Shown one piece after another: positions 34,009 through 42,602 of a stretch of 48,506 bases of DNA (its first letter is position 1; every line of letters starts with the position of its first letter). The notes beneath the pieces were generated by a model. That model did not search any database. It was not told the origin of the DNA and saw only the letters and a list, made by a program, of their open reading frames with translations. The translations under genes were made by a program, and so were the position numbers. The stretch comes from Clostridium vincentii. Lineage in GTDB: Bacteria; Bacillota; Clostridia; Clostridiales; Clostridiaceae. The stretch lies in assembly GCF_002995745.1 (NCBI RefSeq), contig NZ_PVXQ01000026.1, positions 1 to 48,506 of the forward strand, read 5' to 3'.

Positions 34009-35835
34009 ATGGAATTAACAAAAAGAGAAGATATAAGAAATATCGCAATTATAGCGCATGTTGATCACGGCAAGACAACACTTGTGGATGCACTTTTAAA
34101 ACAAAGTAATGTTTATAGAGCAAATGAAAAAATTGAAGAAAGAGTAATGGATTCTAATGATCTTGAAAAAGAAAGAGGAATTACAATTCTTTCAAAAAAC
34201 ACTTCTGTAATTCATGAAGGAGTAAAAATAAATATTGTAGATACTCCAGGTCATGCTGATTTCGGAGGAGAAGTTGAACGTGTACTTAAGATGGTTGACT
34301 CTGTTCTACTTGTAGTTGATTCTTATGAAGGACCAATGCCTCAAACTAAGTTCGTTTTAAAGAAAGCATTAGAACTTGGCTTAGAGCCAATCGTTGTTAT
34401 CAATAAAATTGATAAAGATGATGCTAGACCTGAAGAAGTAATTGATGAAGTTTTTGACCTATTTCTAGAACTTGGAGCAAATGATGGACAATTAGATTTT
34501 CCAATTATATATGCTTCAGCAAGATCTGGATATGCAAAATATAATATAGAAGATGACAATGATAATATGCAACCTTTATTTGAAACAATATTGAAAAATG
34601 TTGCTTGTCCAGAAGGATATCTTGATGCACCATTACAAATGTTAGTTTCTACATTAGATGCAAATGCATTTGTTGGTAAAATATCTGTTGGTAAGATTCA
34701 TAGAGGTAAGGTTAAGAAAAATGAAAATGTTACTTTAATTAGTAATGATGGTTCAACTAGAAACTTTAAAGTTACAAACTTATTTACATTCAATGGTCTA
34801 AAAAGAGAAGAGACAGACGAAGCTTCTTTTGGAGATATTGTTGCTTTAAGTGGTGCAACTGATGCTAGTATCGGAGATACTATAGCTGATATAAATGAAC
34901 CAGAAGCTCTTCCATTTATGAGTATAGATGAACCAACATTAAGTATGAATTTCATGGTTAATGATTCACCTCTTGCAGGTCAAGAAGGAAGTTTTATAAC
35001 TTCAAGACATTTAAGAGATAGACTTATGAAAGAATTAGAAACTAATGTAAGTTTAAGAGTTAAAGAAATTACTCCAGACTGCTACGAAGTTTCAGGTAGA
35101 GGAGAACTTCATTTATCTATCCTTATAGAAACTATGAGAAGAGAAGGATTTGAATTCCAAGTTTCTAAGGCAAATGTTATTTTCAGAGAAGAAAAGGGCA
35201 AGAAGCTAGAGCCAATGGAATTCTTAACTATAGATGTTCCAGAAGAGTTTATGGGACCTGTAATGGAAAAGCTTGGACCAAGAAAAGCAGAAATGGTAAA
35301 TATGACTTCTGCAGTTAATGGTTATTCAAGACTTGAATTTGTAGTTCCAGCTAGAGGCCTTATAGGATTTAGAAATGAATTTATGACTGATACTAAGGGA
35401 AATGGTATTATGAATCACGTATTTGATAGTTACGGACCATATAAGGGCGATATTCCAGGTAGAAATAGAGGATCAATAGTTTCTTATGAATCTGGAGATG
35501 CAATAGCTTATGGATTATTTAGTGCTCAAGAAAGAGGAGCATTATTTATAGGCGCAGGTACTACTGTATATGTAGGTATGGTTGTTGGAGTTTGTGCTAG
35601 AGCTGATGATTTAGATATTAATGTTTGTAAGGGTAAGAAACTTACTAATACAAGATCTTCAGGAGCAGATGATGCAGTTAAACTAGTTACACCAGCTATA
35701 ATGTCTTTAGAGAATTGCTTAGAATTTATTGGTAATGATGAACTAGTGGAAGTAACTCCACTTAATATAAGAATTAGAAAGAAAATATTAAACAGTGGCG
35801 AGAGAAGAAAAACAACTAGTAGAAGCAAAAAATAA
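34009..35835 (+). CDS. typA: Translational GTPase TypA/BipA
   Basis: A 608-residue ribosome-binding GTPase involved in late 50S assembly and stress or cold adaptation. It has G1 AHVDHGKTT, switch sequence RGITILSKN, G3 VDTPGHADFGGEVERVL, G4 VINKIDKDDARP, then the EF-G-like domains and the TypA-specific C-terminal domain with SGRGELHLSILIETMRREGFEFQVS, RNRGSIVSYESGDAIAYGLFSAQERGALFI and the conserved NTRSSGADDAVKL. The length is normal. SD TTGGAGGT. A single gene with its own promoter and terminator. Confidence 0.97.
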   Translation: MELTKREDIRNIAIIAHVDHGKTTLVDALLKQSNVYRANEKIEERVMDSNDLEKERGITILSKNTSVIHEGVKINIVDTPGHADFGGEVERVLKMVDSVLLVVDSYEGPMPQTKFVLKKALELGLEPIVVINKIDKDDARPEEVIDEVFDLFLELGANDGQLDFPIIYASARSGYAKYNIEDDNDNMQPLFETILKNVACPEGYLDAPLQMLVSTLDANAFVGKISVGKIHRGKVKKNENVTLISNDGSTRNFKVTNLFTFNGLKREETDEASFGDIVALSGATDASIGDTIADINEPEALPFMSIDEPTLSMNFMVNDSPLAGQEGSFITSRHLRDRLMKELETNVSLRVKEITPDCYEVSGRGELHLSILIETMRREGFEFQVSKANVIFREEKGKKLEPMEFLTIDVPEEFMGPVMEKLGPRKAEMVNMTSAVNGYSRLEFVVPARGLIGFRNEFMTDTKGNGIMNHVFDSYGPYKGDIPGRNRGSIVSYESGDAIAYGLFSAQERGALFIGAGTTVYVGMVVGVCARADDLDINVCKGKKLTNTRSSGADDAVKLVTPAIMSLENCLEFIGNDELVEVTPLNIRIRKKILNSGERRKTTSRSKK

Positions 35836-35903
35836 TGTTATTTTCTTTTTTAATTCACAGAGAATGTACCCTTTATAAAAACAACAATTAGTATTATAAT
35901 TAA

Positions 35904-35935
35904 GTAAATAGCCTTTTATAGGCTATTTACTTTTA
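35904..35935 (+). terminator. Terminator of typA
   Basis: GTAAATAGCCT (35904-35914) pairs with AGGCTATTTAC (35920-35930), loop of five, then TTTTA. Confidence 0.85.
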
Positions 35936-35951
35936 TATATAGGGGGATTTC

Positions 35952-36977
35952 ATGAAAATAAAAAATAGAAGAGTTGTAAACGTAATACTTGCTATGTTAG
36001 CTATTTTTTTAGGAATTATTTTTTACTATAATAGTGTAATAAGCAATCCCTTAAATATGGATGGAGATAATATAGAGATAGAAGTATTAGACGGAGAGTC
36101 TTTTAATTCAGTTTTAGATAATTTAAATGATCAAGGAATATTAAGAAGTAAACTTATGATTAAGCTGAAATTAAAGTTGGAAAAGCAAATTATTATTCTA
36201 ATTCCAGGTACGTATAATCTAGATAAGAATGTTTCTTTAGATGAATTAACAAAGAAACTTCAACTGCAAAGTTCAAATATCAATCAAGTAAAAGTTACTA
36301 TACCCGAAGGATTTACAATTGAACTTATAGCCGCTAGGTTAGAGGAAAATGGAATGTTTAATAAGGATGAATTTATTAATGCTGTAAAGACCTATTCTTT
36401 ACCAAATTTCGTTAAAAATGATGAAAGAAAGAAGTATAACTTAGAAGGATTTTTATATCCAGATACATATTTTTTTAACAAGGATACTACTCCTGATGAG
36501 GCTATTAAAATTATGATTACTAAATTTCAAGAGATTTTTAAAAAAGTAGAAGATAGAACTAATAAAGTAATTAATGATTCAGATATAGAAACTATAATAA
36601 TCAAGGCCTCTCTAATTGAGAAGGAAGCAGTCTTGGATGAAGAACGACCTTTAGTTGCTTCGGTAATAGAAAATAGATTTAAAAATAATATGAACTTAGC
36701 TTTTTGCTCATCGGTGAATTATGTTGTTGGCTATGATGGAAAAGAATTATTAAAAAATTCTGATATCTCAGTTGATTCACCATATAATACATATATAAAT
36801 AGTGGACTACCGGTGGGACCTATAACAAATCCTGGAGAAAAATCTATTTTAGCGGCCTTAGAGCCAGCAGAAACTGATTATTTATATTTTTTGTTATTAA
36901 AGGGTGAAGGTGGAAAACAATATTTTTCTAAAACTGCTGAAGAGCATGAAAGAATAAAAAAAGAACAGGGTTATTAG
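35952..36977 (+). CDS. mltG: Endolytic murein transglycosylase MltG
   Basis: A 341-residue membrane-anchored enzyme that cuts newly made glycan strands. It has one N-terminal membrane helix (residues 10-28), a LysM-like part (IEVLDGESFNSVLDNLNDQGIL...IPEGFTIELIAARL) and the YceG catalytic domain. That domain has LEGFLYPDTYFF, the catalytic glutamate in ASLIEKEAVLDEERPLVASVIENRF and YNTYINSGLPVGPITNPGEKSILAALEPAETDYLYFL. It heads mltG-trmR-U32, an arrangement also found in Bacillus (yrrL-yrrM-yrrN). Confidence 0.95.
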   Translation: MKIKNRRVVNVILAMLAIFLGIIFYYNSVISNPLNMDGDNIEIEVLDGESFNSVLDNLNDQGILRSKLMIKLKLKLEKQIIILIPGTYNLDKNVSLDELTKKLQLQSSNINQVKVTIPEGFTIELIAARLEENGMFNKDEFINAVKTYSLPNFVKNDERKKYNLEGFLYPDTYFFNKDTTPDEAIKIMITKFQEIFKKVEDRTNKVINDSDIETIIIKASLIEKEAVLDEERPLVASVIENRFKNNMNLAFCSSVNYVVGYDGKELLKNSDISVDSPYNTYINSGLPVGPITNPGEKSILAALEPAETDYLYFLLLKGEGGKQYFSKTAEEHERIKKEQGY

Positions 36978-36986
36978 GAGGAAACT

Positions 36987-37631
36987 ATGAGTGGCGTTAC
37001 TTATGGATATATGGAAGACTACATACGAGGTCTTATTCCAGATAGGGAAGGGACATTTAAAGAAATAGAAGATTTTGCAAAAGAAAATGCTGTGCCTATA
37101 ATACAAAAGGAAACAGCTAAATTTCTTGAATTTATAGTTAATATGAAAAAACCCTTAAGAATTCTAGAATTAGGAACAGCAATAGGATTTTCTTCAATAT
37201 TAATGTATGAAGCAGCAGGCACAAATCCTGAAATTCTGACTATTGAGAGAGATACTAAAATGATAGAACTAGCTAAAGTTAATATTAGCAAGTTTGGACT
37301 ACAGGAGAAAATTAAGATTGAAGAGGGAGATTGTCTAGAAATACTAGAGAGTCTTAAAGATTCCTTCGATTTAGTTTTTATAGATGCAGGAAAAGGGCAC
37401 TATAATCATTTTTTACCTCATTGCCTAAGGCTTTTAAGTCAAGATGGTATTATAATTGCGGATAATGTCCTTTTCAGAGGTATGGTTGCTTCAAATGAAT
37501 TAGTTAAAAGAAGAAAAATCACAATTGTTAAAAGAATGAGGACATATTTAGATTTGGTATCTAACGATGAAACATTAATAACATCTGTAATTCCTATGGG
37601 AGATGGAATTGCTTTAACTAAAAGGAGGTAA
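36987..37631 (+). CDS. trmR: O-methyltransferase, probable tRNA 5-hydroxyuridine methyltransferase (TrmR)
   Basis: A 214-residue SAM-dependent O-methyltransferase of the YrrM/TrmR group. The SAM-binding motif is RILELGTAIGFSSILM, followed by LTIERDTKMIELAKVNI, and DLVFIDAGKGHYNHFLPHCLRLLSQDGIIIADNVLFRGMVAS holds the metal-binding Asp residues. In Bacillus, TrmR methylates 5-hydroxyuridine at tRNA position 34, and the hydroxyl is put in by the U32 proteins. The next gene here is a U32 protein, which supports that assignment. It starts nine bases after mltG. Confidence 0.88.
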   Translation: MSGVTYGYMEDYIRGLIPDREGTFKEIEDFAKENAVPIIQKETAKFLEFIVNMKKPLRILELGTAIGFSSILMYEAAGTNPEILTIERDTKMIELAKVNISKFGLQEKIKIEEGDCLEILESLKDSFDLVFIDAGKGHYNHFLPHCLRLLSQDGIIIADNVLFRGMVASNELVKRRKITIVKRMRTYLDLVSNDETLITSVIPMGDGIALTKRR

Positions 37632-37636
37632 TTTTA

Positions 37637-38863
37637 ATGAAAAAACCAGAAATTTTAGCTCCAGCAGGAAGTTTAGAAAAACTGAAAATTGCAATTGACT
37701 TTGGGGCGGATGCTGTATATTTAGGCGGAGGAAAATTAAATTTAAGAGCTTTTTCTGATAACTTTAATAATGAACAAATTGCAGAAGGTGTAAAATATTG
37801 TCATGATAGAGGCCGAAGAGTATATGTGACAATGAACGTTTTCCCTAGGAATTTTGATTTAAAGGGAGTAGAAGACTACATAAAAGGTCTTAATGATTTA
37901 GGGATAGATGCTATTATAGCAGCTGATCCAGCAATAGTAGCTGCTGTGAAGAATGCGGCTCCAAACTTAGCAATACATTTAAGTACCCAAGCAAACACTG
38001 TAAACTGGATGGCAGCAAAGTTTTGGTATGATCAAGGTGTGAAGAGAATAGTTTTGGCAAGAGAACTTACATTTACAGAAATAAAAGGCTTTAAAGAAAA
38101 TCTACCAGAGGATTGTGAATTGGAAGCATTTGTACATGGATCAATGTGTATGGCATATTCAGGAAGATGTTTGATTTCAAATTATATGTTAGGTAGAGAT
38201 GCTAACAAGGGGACATGTTCTAATGCATGTAGATATAAGTATTCTTTAGTTGAAGAAACTAGACCAGGAGAATATTTCCCTGTAATCGAGGATGATAAGG
38301 GAACATATATAATGAATTCAAAGGATTTATGTATGATACATCATATTCCTGAACTTATGGAAAGTGGACTACATTCTTTCAAAATTGAGGGTAGGATGAA
38401 AAGTGAATTTTATGTAGCATCAGCTGTAAAGGCATTTAGAGAAGCTGTTGATTCATACTTTGAAAATCCTGAAGGCTATGAATTTAAAGAAGAATGGGCT
38501 CATATTTTAAATCGGGTAAGTCACAGAAAATATCATACAGGATTTTTCTTAGGGAAATCTGGAGAACAAACTTATGATGTTTCTTCATATATAAGAAATT
38601 ATGATATAGTTGGCATGGTTAAATCTTATGATATAGAAACCAAAACGGCAACAGTTCTTCAGAAAAACAGAGTATTTGAAGGTGATACTGTTGAAGTATT
38701 AAGAGCATATACTCCAAATTTTTCTGTTGATATTAAAGAATTATTTGATGTTGAAAAAAATGTTAAAGTAGATGTAGCTAATAGAGCACAGATGTTATTT
38801 ACCATAAAAGTTGATACACCTTTAAATGAAAATGATATGCTGATAAAAGGCAAAATTAATTAA
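37637..38863 (+). CDS. U32-family protein, probable tRNA hydroxylation protein TrhP
   Basis: A 408-residue peptidase-U32-family protein. It has KPEILAPAGSLEKLKIAIDFGADAVYLGG at the start, IHLSTQANTVNWMAAKFW, RELTFTEIKGFKENLPEDCELEAFVHGSMCMAYSGRCLISNYMLGRDANKGTCSNACR with the cysteines of a probable Fe-S site, and FKIEGRMKSEFYVASAVKAFREA. Members in E. coli (YegQ) and Bacillus (YrrN/YrrO) are needed for prephenate-dependent hydroxylation of wobble uridine, which fits the trmR gene five bases upstream. Real protease activity is doubtful for this branch. Confidence 0.88.
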   Translation: MKKPEILAPAGSLEKLKIAIDFGADAVYLGGGKLNLRAFSDNFNNEQIAEGVKYCHDRGRRVYVTMNVFPRNFDLKGVEDYIKGLNDLGIDAIIAADPAIVAAVKNAAPNLAIHLSTQANTVNWMAAKFWYDQGVKRIVLARELTFTEIKGFKENLPEDCELEAFVHGSMCMAYSGRCLISNYMLGRDANKGTCSNACRYKYSLVEETRPGEYFPVIEDDKGTYIMNSKDLCMIHHIPELMESGLHSFKIEGRMKSEFYVASAVKAFREAVDSYFENPEGYEFKEEWAHILNRVSHRKYHTGFFLGKSGEQTYDVSSYIRNYDIVGMVKSYDIETKTATVLQKNRVFEGDTVEVLRAYTPNFSVDIKELFDVEKNVKVDVANRAQMLFTIKVDTPLNENDMLIKGKIN

Positions 38864-38881
38864 AGTATATAAGTAAAGGAA

Positions 38882-38930
38882 TAAAACACTTCCTATCTGT
38901 CGATAATTTAGACTAGAGGGAGGTGTTTTA
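38882..38930 (+). promoter_or_regulatory. Hairpin covering the SD and start of the penicillin-binding protein gene
   Basis: TAAAACACTTCCT (38882-38894) pairs over 13 positions, two of them G-U, with GGGAGGTGTTTTA (38918-38930). The right arm contains the SD GGGAGG and the GTG start. TATTTTTATT follows, so it could be a terminator of the upstream operon, a translational switch for the downstream gene, or both. A similar structure precedes sigK. Confidence 0.65.
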
Positions 38931-40527
38931 TATTTTTATTCCCAAATACGATTCAAGAATAAAAGCTACGTTAATTACATTTGTTACCATATTTTTTATG
39001 TTAACCATCAGATTAACATATTTGCAGATTTTTCCTACAGATACAGTCGAAAGTCAATATCAGCTTCTCCAACAGGAAAATGCTACTAACTCTAAATTTA
39101 TGATCTTAGATACTAATGGTAAAGATTTAATAAACTACAACCTTAAATATATAGTAGTATTTGATAAGAAACCTTTTTCATTAAATAATTATGAAGAAAC
39201 ATTAGAAGGTTTAATGGCATTAAACCTAATTATGAAAGAAGAAATAAAAAGTTTTAATTATAATGATATAATGCAAAGTAATGGAAAATTGTATTATGAA
39301 ATATCTGAGAGTACATATAATAAGATTAATGCAATGAAAAATATAAAAGGTATATATTCTTATGTTTATAAAGAAGCTGATAAAAAAGAAGCTTGGACAG
39401 TTAGTAGCTTAATATCTAACATTCCTGAGAATGGAGATTTGATAGATGGTTCTTTAGAGGAGCAGATTTATAAAAATACTAAAAATAATAAATTCCCTCA
39501 AAAGAGTTTTTCTCTAGATAATAACTCAGTTTATGAAACAAGTATTGCAGAAGAACCTCAAATAAATGATAATTTAAAATTAACAATAGATGATAATATG
39601 ACTGAAAAGGTAAGAGCGGTTCTAAAAAGCGATGAATTTAGTAATTTCACTAATGTAGGCGTTACCATAATGGAAAGTAATACAGGAAAGATCAGAGTCC
39701 TGGCACAGAAGGATGAAACACAAGCAAATATAAATCTTTCTATGGAAGGTTCTGGATATGAACCAGGGTCTGTTTTTAAACTTATAACCTTAGGGGCAGC
39801 TCTAGATAAAGGAATCGTTACACTACAGGATTCCTATACTTGCACAGGTGAAATATGTAAAGATAAAATTCATGGAACAATTACAGCTGAGGAAGCTTTA
39901 ATTGAATCTTGTAATGATGTTATAGCTAAAATAGGAAATGAAGTTGGATATGATTCATTAATGGAATATGCAGAAAAAGTAGGGCTTTTTAATAGAGTTT
40001 TAAATCTTCAGCAGGAAGGTAAAAATGAAGCTATAGGACAGAAACCTGATGAAGAGTCTGGATTAAACAATATATCTATAGGTCAATGTTTAACGGTAAC
40101 TCCTTTGCAAATTACAGGGGCAACAAATTCCATAATAAATGAGGGTGTATATGTTAAACCTTATATTATAGATGAAATAGTTGATAGCGATAATAATATT
40201 ATTAAAACTTTTAATGCAGAAAGTATGAAAGTATATAGTACTACTACTAGTAAATTAATAACAAATGTAATGGATGAAGTAGTAGACAAAGGTACTGGCA
40301 TTAAAGCTAAAGCTGATGGAATCAAAATTGGTGGTAAGACCGGGTCTGCAACAGGAGCCGATGGGGAAACTCATGGATGGTTTTCTGGATATTTTGAAGT
40401 AGGAGATAAAACATATACAATGACAGTATTTATCCCTAATATAAATGAAAAAGGTGGGAACCTTGGAGGGGGAGATACAGCAGCTCCGGTTTTTCGAGAA
40501 ATAGCAAAAATTATTAGTGAAAAATAA
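38923..40527 (+). CDS. Penicillin-binding transpeptidase (class B type)
   Basis: A peptidoglycan transpeptidase with one N-terminal membrane helix (residues 15-36), a dimer-domain-like region to about residue 210 and the penicillin-binding domain. The active-site motifs are S283-x-x-K in EPGSVFKLIT, S329-C-N in IESCND and K472-TG in GGKTGSATG. The gene lies directly before sigK, which together with its weak conservation in the first half suggests a sporulation or special wall role, by position only. The start is uncertain: GTG at 38923 overlaps the SD GGGAGG (38918-38923), and ATT at 38932 has the better spacing. No ATG fits. Confidence 0.88.
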   Translation: MFYIFIPKYDSRIKATLITFVTIFFMLTIRLTYLQIFPTDTVESQYQLLQQENATNSKFMILDTNGKDLINYNLKYIVVFDKKPFSLNNYEETLEGLMALNLIMKEEIKSFNYNDIMQSNGKLYYEISESTYNKINAMKNIKGIYSYVYKEADKKEAWTVSSLISNIPENGDLIDGSLEEQIYKNTKNNKFPQKSFSLDNNSVYETSIAEEPQINDNLKLTIDDNMTEKVRAVLKSDEFSNFTNVGVTIMESNTGKIRVLAQKDETQANINLSMEGSGYEPGSVFKLITLGAALDKGIVTLQDSYTCTGEICKDKIHGTITAEEALIESCNDVIAKIGNEVGYDSLMEYAEKVGLFNRVLNLQQEGKNEAIGQKPDEESGLNNISIGQCLTVTPLQITGATNSIINEGVYVKPYIIDEIVDSDNNIIKTFNAESMKVYSTTTSKLITNVMDEVVDKGTGIKAKADGIKIGGKTGSATGADGETHGWFSGYFEVGDKTYTMTVFIPNINEKGGNLGGGDTAAPVFREIAKIISEK

Positions 40528-40601
40528 CTACACTTAAGTATAATTATGTCAATATTGATTGGAAATGCAAGTTGTATTTAGTAAATTTTATTGAATTAGG
40601 A

Positions 40602-40667
40602 AATAAACACTCCTACTGTGAATATTATAGTAATAAGCACGGGTAGGAGGGGTAAGGTGTTTTTATT
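40602..40667 (+). promoter_or_regulatory. Hairpin covering the SD and start of sigK
   Basis: AATAAACAC (40602-40610) can pair with GTGTTTTTATT (40657-40667), and TCCTAC (40611-40616) with GTAGGA (40643-40648). The right side contains the SD GGAGG and the GTG start of sigK. The order and sequence are like the hairpin at 38882-38930. Confidence 0.55.
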
Positions 40668-41355
40668 AACAAATGTACTAGAACTTATATCCAATGCCTT
40701 ATTTTTAACTGGTTATATTAATGGGAATAATATATTCCCAATGCCTTTAGATGAAAAAGAAGAACAAACTTATTTGATAAAACTAAAGGAAGGAGATAAG
40801 AAAGCAAAAGGTATACTTATAGAAAGGAATCTCCGATTAGTTGCTCACATAGTTAAAAAATATTCATTTCCCAATAAAGATGTTGATGAACTTATTTCAA
40901 TTGGGACAGTAGGCCTAATTAAAGCTATTGATTCCTTTGATATAGCAAAGGGTGCAAGACTTGCAACCTACGCTTCAAGATGTATAGAGAATGAAATATT
41001 GATGCTCTTTCGAAATAATAAGAAACAAAAAAGTGAAGTTCATCTGCAAGATCCAATAGGAGTTGATAAAGAAGGTAATGAGATTTGCTTAATAGATGTA
41101 TTAAGCAGTGAAAAGGATTCTGTAATGGATAAGGTGGAAAGTAATCTGGAAATTAAAGCACTTTATAATAAGATGTTTGAAATCCTAAGTACAAGAGAAT
41201 GTAATATAATTATTATGAGATACGGACTTGAAGATGGTAGGTGTAGAACTCAAAGGGAAATTGCAGTATTGCTTAAAATTTCAAGATCTTATGTATCAAG
41301 AATTGAAAAGAAGGCATTAAAAAAATTAGAAAAAGCATTATATACAAAATTTTAA
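40657..41355 (+). CDS. sigK: Sporulation sigma factor K precursor
   Basis: The late mother-cell sigma factor. GTG at 40657 follows GGAGG at 40646-40650 and gives 233 residues. The N-terminal pro-sequence is the hydrophobic VLELISNALFLTGYINGNN before FPMPLDEKEE, so processing by a SpoIVFB-type protease is expected. Region 2 has RNLRLVAHIVKKY, DELISIGTVGLIKAIDSFD and [15 protein letters not shown]; region 4 is STRECNIIIMRYGLEDGRCRTQREIAVLLKISRSYVSRIEKKALKKL. The gene is intact with no skin-type insertion. A terminator follows. Confidence 0.95.
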   Translation: MFLLTNVLELISNALFLTGYINGNNIFPMPLDEKEEQTYLIKLKEGDKKAKGILIERNLRLVAHIVKKYSFPNKDVDELISIGTVGLIKAIDSFDIAKGARLATYASRCIENEILMLFRNNKKQKSEVHLQDPIGVDKEGNEICLIDVLSSEKDSVMDKVESNLEIKALYNKMFEILSTRECNIIIMRYGLEDGRCRTQREIAVLLKISRSYVSRIEKKALKKLEKALYTKF

Positions 41356-41363
41356 TAAAAATA

Positions 41364-41403
41364 CTAGATTCTTCTAAATATTAGAGGGATTTAGTTTTTT
41401 TTA
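41364..41403 (+). terminator. Terminator of sigK
   Basis: CTAGATTCTTCTA (41364-41376) pairs, with a few G-U pairs, with TAGAGGGATTTAG (41382-41394), followed by eight T. Confidence 0.85.
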
Positions 41404-41456
41404 TAGAATAATAATACTTGGATATAAAATTAAATTACTACATGGAGGCTTATGTA

Positions 41457-42512
41457 ATGTACGAATTGAATAAGTTGTTAAATAAAACTTTAGAATTAAA
41501 GGCATCGGATTTGCACTTAACAGTAGGAATTCCACCTACGGTTAGAATAAATGGTAAATTAATTAAAATTGGTGAAGAAAATTTACTTCCAACTGATATA
41601 GAAGTCTTTGCTCGAGAGATCTTAGCATCAGAGTTTGATAGATATAATGACATAGGGGAATTTGATATTTCATATTCCCTTAAAGGACTTGGTAGATTTA
41701 GAGTAAATGTATTCAAACAAAGAGATAGTCATGCTATTGCTTTAAGAGTTATTACTTTTAAAATACCAACATTAGACGAATTAAGCCATCCGCAAATAAT
41801 AAAAGATTTAACTAAAAAGAAAAGAGGCCTAGTATTAGTTACAGGTCCTACAGGTAGCGGTAAATCAACTACCTTAGCAGCTATGATAAATGAGGTAAAT
41901 GAAACAAGAAATGATCATATCATTACATTAGAAGATCCTATAGAGTATTTGCACAAACATAATAATTGTATCATTAATCAAAGAGAGATTGGAAAGGATA
42001 GTAAAAGTTATGCAGCTGCTCTTAAAGCTGTTTTAAGAGAAGATCCTGACGTAATATTAGTTGGAGAAATGAGAGATCTTGAAACGATTAGCATAGCAAT
42101 AACTGCAGCTGAAACAGGGCACTTGGTTTTCTCCACTTTGCATACTATTGGTGCATCTAAAACTATAGATAGAATTATTGATGTATTTCCGCCAAATCAG
42201 CAACAACAAATTAAAGTTCAATTAGCAGCAGTATTACAAGGAATAGTTTCTCAGCAATTATTACCAAAAAAAGATGGTCTTGGTAGAGTTGCAGCTTTAG
42301 AAATTATGACAATTACTCCTGGTATACAAAATCTTGTACGGGAAGGAAAAACTCATCAAATTGAATCAACCATTCAAACTGGAAGCAGGTATGGAATGAA
42401 GACAATGGATATGTCCTTAGCAGAACTTTATAAAAAGGGAATAATAACCTTAGAAGATGCTCAAACCTATGCTGTAGATAAAGATACTTTAAGTAGAATG
42501 ATGATGATTTAA
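41457..42512 (+). CDS. pilT: Type IV pilus retraction ATPase PilT
   Basis: A 351-residue hexameric ATPase that powers pilus retraction at the cytoplasmic membrane. It has the N-terminal ELKASDLHLTVGIPPTVRINGKL, Walker A TGPTGSGKSTTLAAM, the Asp box ITLEDPIEYLH, Walker B EDPDVILVGEMRDLETI, the His box TGHLVFSTLHTIGASKTIDRIIDVFPPNQQ and the C-terminal AALEIMTITPGIQNLVREGKTHQIESTIQTG typical of PilT rather than PilB. ATG at 41457 follows GGAGG by eight bases. No other pilus gene is in the window. Confidence 0.95.
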   Translation: MYELNKLLNKTLELKASDLHLTVGIPPTVRINGKLIKIGEENLLPTDIEVFAREILASEFDRYNDIGEFDISYSLKGLGRFRVNVFKQRDSHAIALRVITFKIPTLDELSHPQIIKDLTKKKRGLVLVTGPTGSGKSTTLAAMINEVNETRNDHIITLEDPIEYLHKHNNCIINQREIGKDSKSYAAALKAVLREDPDVILVGEMRDLETISIAITAAETGHLVFSTLHTIGASKTIDRIIDVFPPNQQQQIKVQLAAVLQGIVSQQLLPKKDGLGRVAALEIMTITPGIQNLVREGKTHQIESTIQTGSRYGMKTMDMSLAELYKKGIITLEDAQTYAVDKDTLSRMMMI

Positions 42513-42602
42513 TTTAATAATTATTTTTGCAATAATAAAAGGATTTTGTAACTTTATGTTGAATAGTATTACATAGCTTACTAGCAAGGAGGAACATAAA
42601 TT

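Noticed and set aside
40657..41355. A skin-like element or frameshift in sigK
   Set aside because: The gene reads through from pro-sequence to region 4 without a break.
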